Assembly (NCBI GenBank): GCA_029248825.1 | Contig: JAQWIP010000159.1 | Location: 1 to 10,165 of the forward strand | Direction of reading: 5' to 3' | From: Alphaproteobacteria bacterium | GTDB taxonomy: Bacteria; Pseudomonadota; Alphaproteobacteria; RS24 | Length of the DNA: 10,165 nt | Shown: positions 6,719 to 10,165 of the stretch, in pieces | Layout: every line of letters starts with the position of its first letter | Numbering within the stretch: position 1 is the first letter of the stretch | The notes under the pieces: model-generated | The model's database searches: none | Told to the model about the DNA's origin: nothing | The model's input: the letters and a program-made list of their open reading frames with translations, nothing else | Position numbers and translations under genes: made by a program

Positions 6719-7724
6719 CTGACGCCCCTTTGCGAGAAGACGGCGTTTTGCCAGAAGGTTTATCGCCAGAGGGTTTGCCGCCAGAAGGTTTAAAATTTCT
6801 ACCCTTCGGCGCGGATTTTTTGGGCGCGCTTTTTCCCTTTGGAGACCGCGCCTTCAACGGCTCTGCCGTGTCGCGCAGCTTGCCGCGTCTGGCATCTGAG
6901 CGCGAACGCGGCGTGGTTTCGCCGCTTGCATCTTCGTCTTTATCGGCACTGGCGCCGCGCACCGTGCCGTCGACAATCGATTGCCAATTCTTACCCAATT
7001 GCTGGCGCAAAACGCGGCGCGGCACTTCTTCTACTTTGCCCTCGTCTAACTGACCCAATTGAAACGGGCCAAACGAGAGGCGCAACAATCGGTTCACTTT
7101 CAAATCCAGCGCTTCCAGCACGCGTTTAATCTCGCGGTTTTTGCCTTCGCGCAAGGCCATGGAAAGCCAAACATTGCCGCCTTGCTGGCGCTCCAGCGTC
7201 GCGTCGATGGATTTATAATTCACCCCGTCGATGGTGATGCCGTGTTTCAACTCTTTCAGCTTGGACTCATCGGCCTTGCCAAAGGCGCGCACCCGATAGC
7301 GGCGCAACCAGCCCGTGCTGGGCAATTCTAGCAGGCGCTTCATGCCGCCATCATTGGTCAAAAGCAGCAAGCCTTCGGTGTTAATATCCAACCGCCCCAC
7401 GGCATTGACGCGCGGCAGACTGGCGGGCAGTTTTTGAAATACCGTGTCGCGCCCTTGCGGGTCGCGCGCCGTGGTCACCAAACCTGCGGGCTTATGATAG
7501 CGCCATAGGCGCGGCGGGTCTGGCTCGGCGACGGGTTTGCCATCGACGGTGATTTTATCTTTGGCGGTAACATTAAAGGCCGGCGTATCGAGGCGGCGTC
7601 CGTTGACGGCAATGCGGCCATCGGCCACCATGCGCTCGGCGTCGCGGCGCGAACAGACGCCAGCGCGCGCCAAGACTTTGGCCACGCGGTCGCCTTCAAA
7701 TTGGGAAGTTTTTTCATCACTCAT
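6699..7724 (-). CDS. rluB: 23S rRNA pseudouridine synthase, RsuA/RluB family, with long basic tail
   Basis: A 341 aa protein. Residues about 12-60 form an S4 RNA-binding domain (VLARAGVCSRRDAERMVADG), and 70-245 form the pseudouridine synthase domain with HKPAGLVTT (77-85), the catalytic-Asp motif GRLDINTEGLLLLTND (110-125, Asp113) and REGKNREIKRVLEAL (192-206). The family converts uridine to pseudouridine in rRNA; RluB targets 23S U2605. The split between RluB, RluE, RluF and RsuA is not certain from sequence alone, but S4 domain, size and neighbours favour RluB. From about residue 255 there is a low-complexity tail rich in Lys, Ser, Pro, Gly and Arg, probably disordered, containing repeated KPSG(G/D) units. 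The start at 7724 has AGGA five bases upstream. It is the first gene of a pair with rsmD and is divergent from tadA. Confidence 0.92.
   Translation of the reverse strand: MSDEKTSQFEGDRVAKVLARAGVCSRRDAERMVADGRIAVNGRRLDTPAFNVTAKDKITVDGKPVAEPDPPRLWRYHKPAGLVTTARDPQGRDTVFQKLPASLPRVNAVGRLDINTEGLLLLTNDGGMKRLLELPSTGWLRRYRVRAFGKADESKLKELKHGITIDGVNYKSIDATLERQQGGNVWLSMALREGKNREIKRVLEALDLKVNRLLRLSFGPFQLGQLDEGKVEEVPRRVLRQQLGKNWQSIVDGTVRGASADKDEDASGETTPRSRSDARRGKLRDTAEPLKARSPKGKSAPKKSAPKGRNFKPSGGKPSGDKPSGKTPSSRKGASDARGRR
6751..6795. repeat. Three 15-base tandem repeats in the 3' end of rluB
   Basis: Three adjacent copies start at 6751, 6766 and 6781, each beginning CCAGA(A/G)GGTTT with variation in the last four bases. 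On the minus strand they encode KPSGG, KPSGD and KPSGK-like pentapeptides in the RluB tail. The unit length keeps the frame, so copy number may vary among strains without loss of the protein. Confidence 0.75.
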
Positions 7725-7734
7725 CCCTGTCCTG

Positions 7735-7760
7735 TAGCACGCTGCGCGCCTCGCGTGCTA
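7735..7760. promoter_or_regulatory. Inverted repeat in the rluB/tadA divergent gap
   Basis: TAGCACGC (7735-7742) and GCGTGCTA (7753-7760) are perfect eight-base arms separated by ten bases, filling most of the 46-base space between two divergent start codons. It could be a shared operator or a small hairpin in either leader. It ends ten bases before the tadA ATG and begins ten bases before the rluB ATG, so it is symmetric with respect to both genes. Confidence 0.4.
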
Positions 7761-7770
7761 GTGTCGTTTC

Positions 7771-8232
7771 ATGAGCGAGATAGATTATATGCAATTGGCC
7801 ATCGACGCGGCCAAGGCGGCGGCCGAGCATGGCGAAGTGCCGGTGGGCGCCGTGCTGGCGGGGCCCAAGGGCGAGGTTTTGGCGGTGGCGCAAAATCAAA
7901 TGCGGCGGCAAAAAGATGCGACCGCCCATGCAGAAATCGTCGCCATTCGGCAAGCTTGCGCCAAGCTGGGCAAGGAACGCCTGCTCGAGTGCGACCTTTA
8001 TGTGACGCTTGAGCCTTGCCCGATGTGTGCGGGCGCGATTGCCCATGCGCGGCTGCGGCGGCTGTATTATGGCGCGGGCGATATCAAGGGCGGCGCGGTC
8101 GACCATGGCGTGGCCTTGTTTGCGCAAGACACTTGCCATCACGCCCCCGAAGTCATTGGGGGTTTGCGCGAGGGCGAATGCGCCGACTTACTGACAGCGT
8201 TTTTTGCCCTGCGTCGAAATGAACCTTCTTAA
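7771..8232 (+). CDS. tadA: tRNA-specific adenosine deaminase (A34 to inosine)
   Basis: A 153 aa zinc deaminase that converts the wobble adenosine of tRNA-Arg(ACG) to inosine, allowing CGN decoding. The cytidine-deaminase fold is clear: GEVPVGAVL (21-29), the HAEI motif (53-56; His53 zinc ligand, Glu55 proton shuttle), and EPCPMCAGAI (81-90; Cys83 and Cys86 zinc ligands), followed by ARLRRLYYGAGDIKGGAV as in TadA. Length is normal. The ATG at 7771 has no recognisable ribosome binding site. A second in-frame ATG at 7789 has GCGAGA eight bases before it and would give a protein starting directly at the first helix (MQLAIDAAKAA), so either start is possible. It is divergent from rluB; the three RNA-modification genes lie together. 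Confidence 0.96.
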   Translation: MSEIDYMQLAIDAAKAAAEHGEVPVGAVLAGPKGEVLAVAQNQMRRQKDATAHAEIVAIRQACAKLGKERLLECDLYVTLEPCPMCAGAIAHARLRRLYYGAGDIKGGAVDHGVALFAQDTCHHAPEVIGGLREGECADLLTAFFALRRNEPS

Positions 8233-8241
8233 GGCGTTTTT

Positions 8242-8269
8242 TTGGTAGCACTGCCTCGGGCTTTATTCT
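8242..8269 (+). promoter_or_regulatory. Weak candidate promoter for the acyl-CoA dehydrogenase gene
   Basis: TTGGTA (8242-8247) and TATTCT (8264-8269) are separated by 16 bases; each matches four of six consensus positions. Transcription would start about 25 bases before the ATG at 8302. The 69-base gap after tadA shows no terminator hairpin, so read-through from tadA is an alternative. Confidence 0.28.
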
Positions 8270-8289
8270 AGGCTTTGGCCTTGAACTTG

Positions 8290-8295
8290 AGGGAG
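8290..8295 (+). promoter_or_regulatory. Ribosome binding site that sets the dehydrogenase start
   Basis: AGGGAG six bases ahead of the ATG at 8302. It resembles the site before the kinase gene (GAGGGAGA in both). An in-frame TTG at 8275 would extend the protein by nine residues but would place this site inside the coding region. Confidence 0.75.
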
Positions 8296-8301
8296 AAGAA
8301 G

Positions 8302-9570
8302 ATGATTTTCGAACATAACGAACGCACGAAAGAGCTGATTGCTCGCGTCGAAGGGTTTATGGGTGCCCATATTTATCCGAATGAAATTACCTATCACCAA
8401 CAAATGGACGCTTTCCGTGCCGACGGAAATCCGTGGCAGGTTGTGCCTATTTTGGAAGAGTTGAAAGACAAAGCCAAAGAAGAAGGCCTATGGAACTTGT
8501 TCTTGCCAGAAAGCGAACGCGGTTTTGGACTTAGCAATGTCGAATACGCCCCGCTTTGCGAAATTATGGGTCGCGTCGGCTTTGCCTCGGAAGTATTTAA
8601 CTGCTCCGCCCCCGACACCGGCAACATGGAAGTTTTGGAACGCTACGGCAATGACCGCCATAAAGAAGAATATATGGTGCCTTTGTTGAACGGCGAAATT
8701 CGCTCGGCCTTCTTGATGACCGAACCGGCTGTGGCCTCTTCAGACGCCACCAATATCGAAACCCGCATTGAGCGCGATGGCGACGAATATGTCATCAATG
8801 GCACGAAATGGTGGTCTTCGGGTGTTGGCGATCCGCGTTGCAAAGTTGCCATCGTGATGGGCAAAACCAATCCAGAAGCCCCGCGTCACCAGCAGCAGAG
8901 CCAAGTTTTGGTTCCCCTCGATGCCCCAGGCATTGAAGTTCTGCGTATGCTGCCTGTCTTTGGTTATGATGATGCACCCCACGGCCATGCCGAAGTGCGC
9001 CTTACCAATGTTCGCGTGCCGGTTGAAAATCTCTTGCTCGGCGAAGGCCGTGGCTTTGAGATTGCCCAAGGACGTCTTGGCCCTGGCCGCATTCACCACT
9101 GCATGCGCACCATCGGTGTTGCCGAACGCGCGCTTGAAAAAATGATTACCCGTCTGATGAGCCGGGTGGCCTTTGGCAAGCGGGTTTCTGAATATAGCAT
9201 TTGGGAACAACGCATTGCGGAAGCGCGCACCAACATCGAAATGAGCCGTCTTTTGACCATGAAGGCTGCCTATATGATGGATACGGTCGGCAATAAAGTA
9301 GCCAAAAGTGAGATTGCCCAAATTAAAGTGGCAGGCCCTCGCATCGCGCTGCAAATCATTGACGATGCCATTCAAGCCCATGGTGGCGGCGGCGTGACGA
9401 CAGACTTCGGTCTGGCGAAAATGTATGCCGGTATCCGTACCCTGCGCTTGGCCGATGGCCCCGATGAAGTGCATAACCGCACCATCGCGCGTTTGGAAAT
9501 GAAAAAATACGCCGACCTGTCGCAAGCCAATGAAGATGGCATGAAGACACTCGACGTGCCGCGCGGTTAA
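8302..9570 (+). CDS. Acyl-CoA dehydrogenase, ACAD10/ACAD11 (LvaC-like) type
   Basis: A 422 aa FAD-dependent acyl-CoA dehydrogenase of normal length. The N-terminal helical domain (about 1-135) contains EGLWNLFLPE (61-70) and GRVGFASEVFNCSAPDTGNM (90-109). The middle beta domain begins with FLMTEPAVASSDATNI (137-152), the flavin/substrate signature region, and INGTKWWSSG (165-174). The C-terminal helical domain includes LGPGRIHHCMRTIGVAERAL (259-278), QAHGGGGVTTDF (358-369) and LADGPDEVH (383-391). Asp385 aligns with the catalytic Glu of medium-chain enzymes, and Asp here is what ACAD10/11-type enzymes carry. In the LvaA/LvaC-type pathway such an enzyme eliminates phosphate from a 4-phosphoacyl-CoA and helps form the 3-hydroxyacyl-CoA. 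With the kinase at 5055 that is the likely role, by inference. It could instead be an ordinary branched or long-chain acyl-CoA dehydrogenase. It ends before a strong terminator. Confidence 0.93.
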   Translation: MIFEHNERTKELIARVEGFMGAHIYPNEITYHQQMDAFRADGNPWQVVPILEELKDKAKEEGLWNLFLPESERGFGLSNVEYAPLCEIMGRVGFASEVFNCSAPDTGNMEVLERYGNDRHKEEYMVPLLNGEIRSAFLMTEPAVASSDATNIETRIERDGDEYVINGTKWWSSGVGDPRCKVAIVMGKTNPEAPRHQQQSQVLVPLDAPGIEVLRMLPVFGYDDAPHGHAEVRLTNVRVPVENLLLGEGRGFEIAQGRLGPGRIHHCMRTIGVAERALEKMITRLMSRVAFGKRVSEYSIWEQRIAEARTNIEMSRLLTMKAAYMMDTVGNKVAKSEIAQIKVAGPRIALQIIDDAIQAHGGGGVTTDFGLAKMYAGIRTLRLADGPDEVHNRTIARLEMKKYADLSQANEDGMKTLDVPRG

Positions 9571-9594
9571 GTTTTAAAAACCGTTTGGAATTAG

Positions 9595-9628
9595 AAAACC
9601 CCGTCGCTTTCGAGCGGCGGGGTTTTTT
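9595..9628 (+). terminator. Rho-independent terminator with UUCG loop
   Basis: A 14-base stem (9595-9608 with 9613-9626) closed by the stable TTCG tetraloop and followed by T residues to 9628; T9604 with G9617 is the only wobble pair. It lies 24 bases after the dehydrogenase stop. On the minus strand the same hairpin has one A-C mismatch and is followed by TTTT then C, so it may also end the mutL transcript, less strongly. It is the clearest terminator in the window. Confidence 0.92.
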
Positions 9629-9632
9629 GTCT

Positions 9633-10165
9633 TTAGCGGCGGCCGAACAAGCGTTCGATATCGGCCAGCTTTAATTCCACATAAGTGGGGCGGCCATGGT
9701 TGCACTGGCCGGAGTTTGGCGTGGCTTCCATGTCGCGCAACAGCGCGTTCATCTCTTCGCCGTTCAACCGACGCCCCGCCCGCACCGACGTATGGCAGGC
9801 CAATGTGCCAGCGATTTCTTCCAGACGCTCTTTTAAGGCAAGACCGGCGCCCAGCTCCGACATTTCTTGCGCCATATCGCGCAAGAGCGCCACGCAATCG
9901 GCGCCATAAAGCATGGCAGGCACTTCGCGCAATAAGACCGCCACGCGGCCATCACTGCCCGGGCCAAAGCGCTCGATGACAAAGCCCAGCTCGGTTAATT
10001 CGGCTGCTCGGCTTAAAATCAAATCGCCTTCCTCGGGTTCTAATTCGGCCACTTCGGGCACCAGAAGAATTTGCCGCGCAATGCCGCGTTCGGCCATTTG
10101 CGTCTTCATCCGCTCATACACCAAGCGCTCGTGCGCCGCGTGCTGGTCGACGATGACGAAGCCAT
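9633..10165 (-). CDS. mutL: DNA mismatch repair protein MutL, C-terminal part (runs off the right edge)
   Basis: The last 176 residues of MutL, which links mismatch recognition by MutS to strand removal. The fragment opens with GFVIVDQHAAHERLVYE (1-17), which fits the DQHA(X)2E(X)4E metal-binding motif of MutL proteins with intrinsic nicking endonuclease activity. Other C-terminal endonuclease-domain motifs follow: ACHTSVRAG (122-130) and QCNHGRPTYVEL (153-164). The protein ends with LADIERLFGRR, a typical MutL end. The ATPase domain and linker, usually 400 or more residues, lie beyond the window. Coding continues without a stop to the edge. The gene converges on the acyl-CoA dehydrogenase, separated by the shared hairpin; its stop is only a few bases from the hairpin T tract. 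Identification is firm. Confidence 0.96.
   Translation of the reverse strand, partial: GFVIVDQHAAHERLVYERMKTQMAERGIARQILLVPEVAELEPEEGDLILSRAAELTELGFVIERFGPGSDGRVAVLLREVPAMLYGADCVALLRDMAQEMSELGAGLALKERLEEIAGTLACHTSVRAGRRLNGEEMNALLRDMEATPNSGQCNHGRPTYVELKLADIERLFGRR

Noticed and set aside
8275..8301. Upstream TTG start for the dehydrogenase
   Set aside because: The strong AGGGAG before the ATG at 8302 would be inside the coding region, and the added residues (MALNLREKK) are simply its translation.
8740..9525. Minus-strand open frame (261 codons) opposite the acyl-CoA dehydrogenase
   Set aside because: It lies wholly within a well-supported gene in the opposite direction, has a His/Ala/Asn-rich composition, no ribosome binding site that I would trust, and no family features.
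1..10165. Defence system, toxin-antitoxin pair, CRISPR array, prophage, insertion sequence or RNA gene
   Set aside because: No direct-repeat array, transposase or integrase motif, tRNA-like cloverleaf or paired small toxin/antitoxin frames were seen. Every complete gene is assigned to a conserved family.

Overview
The window reads as an ordinary chromosomal stretch of a Gram-negative alphaproteobacterium. Support for this comes from lipid A synthesis (lpxK), a DUF2093 gene directly behind xseA (a family I know mainly from Alphaproteobacteria), divergent xseA/purD, a tadA/rluB/rsmD cluster, and a MutL that carries the endonuclease motif absent from enteric MutL. The DNA is moderately GC-rich and nearly all coding. 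I cannot place it below class level. There is no tRNA, rRNA, CRISPR array, insertion sequence, prophage or integrase, and no non-coding stretch above 300 bases. The longest gap is about 140 bases, between xseA and purD.

Left part (1-3581): lpxK runs rightward and meets tail to tail, with a 4-base overlap, a leftward three-gene set: xseA (exonuclease VII large subunit), a small DUF2093 protein, and a secreted M23 peptidase. The spacing in the leftward set (29-base gap, then 8-base overlap) indicates one operon.

Middle (3582-6169): a divergent control region holds a candidate leftward promoter and a perfect 15-base palindrome ahead of purD (purine synthesis). purD is followed at once by an APH-fold kinase of the ACAD10/ACAD11 N-terminal (LvaA-like) type. 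This gene faces rsmD across a 38-base gap with no clear terminator.

Right part (6170-10165): rluB and rsmD run leftward as an overlapping pair (23S and 16S rRNA modification). tadA (tRNA wobble inosine) diverges from rluB across 46 bases that contain an inverted repeat. An ACAD10/11-type acyl-CoA dehydrogenase follows and ends at a strong UUCG-loop terminator. Beyond it, the C-terminal part of mutL enters from the right edge on the minus strand.

Functionally the genes cover envelope building and remodelling (lpxK, M23), DNA repair (xseA, mutL), purine synthesis (purD), RNA modification (rsmD, rluB, tadA), and an acyl-CoA module (kinase plus dehydrogenase). The acyl-CoA module is the most interesting content: the two halves of what animals carry as one fused protein sit here as separate genes about 2.2 kb apart. 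I did not find a convincing novel system. The remaining findings are regulatory palindromes, repeat-bearing protein tails and active-site variants.
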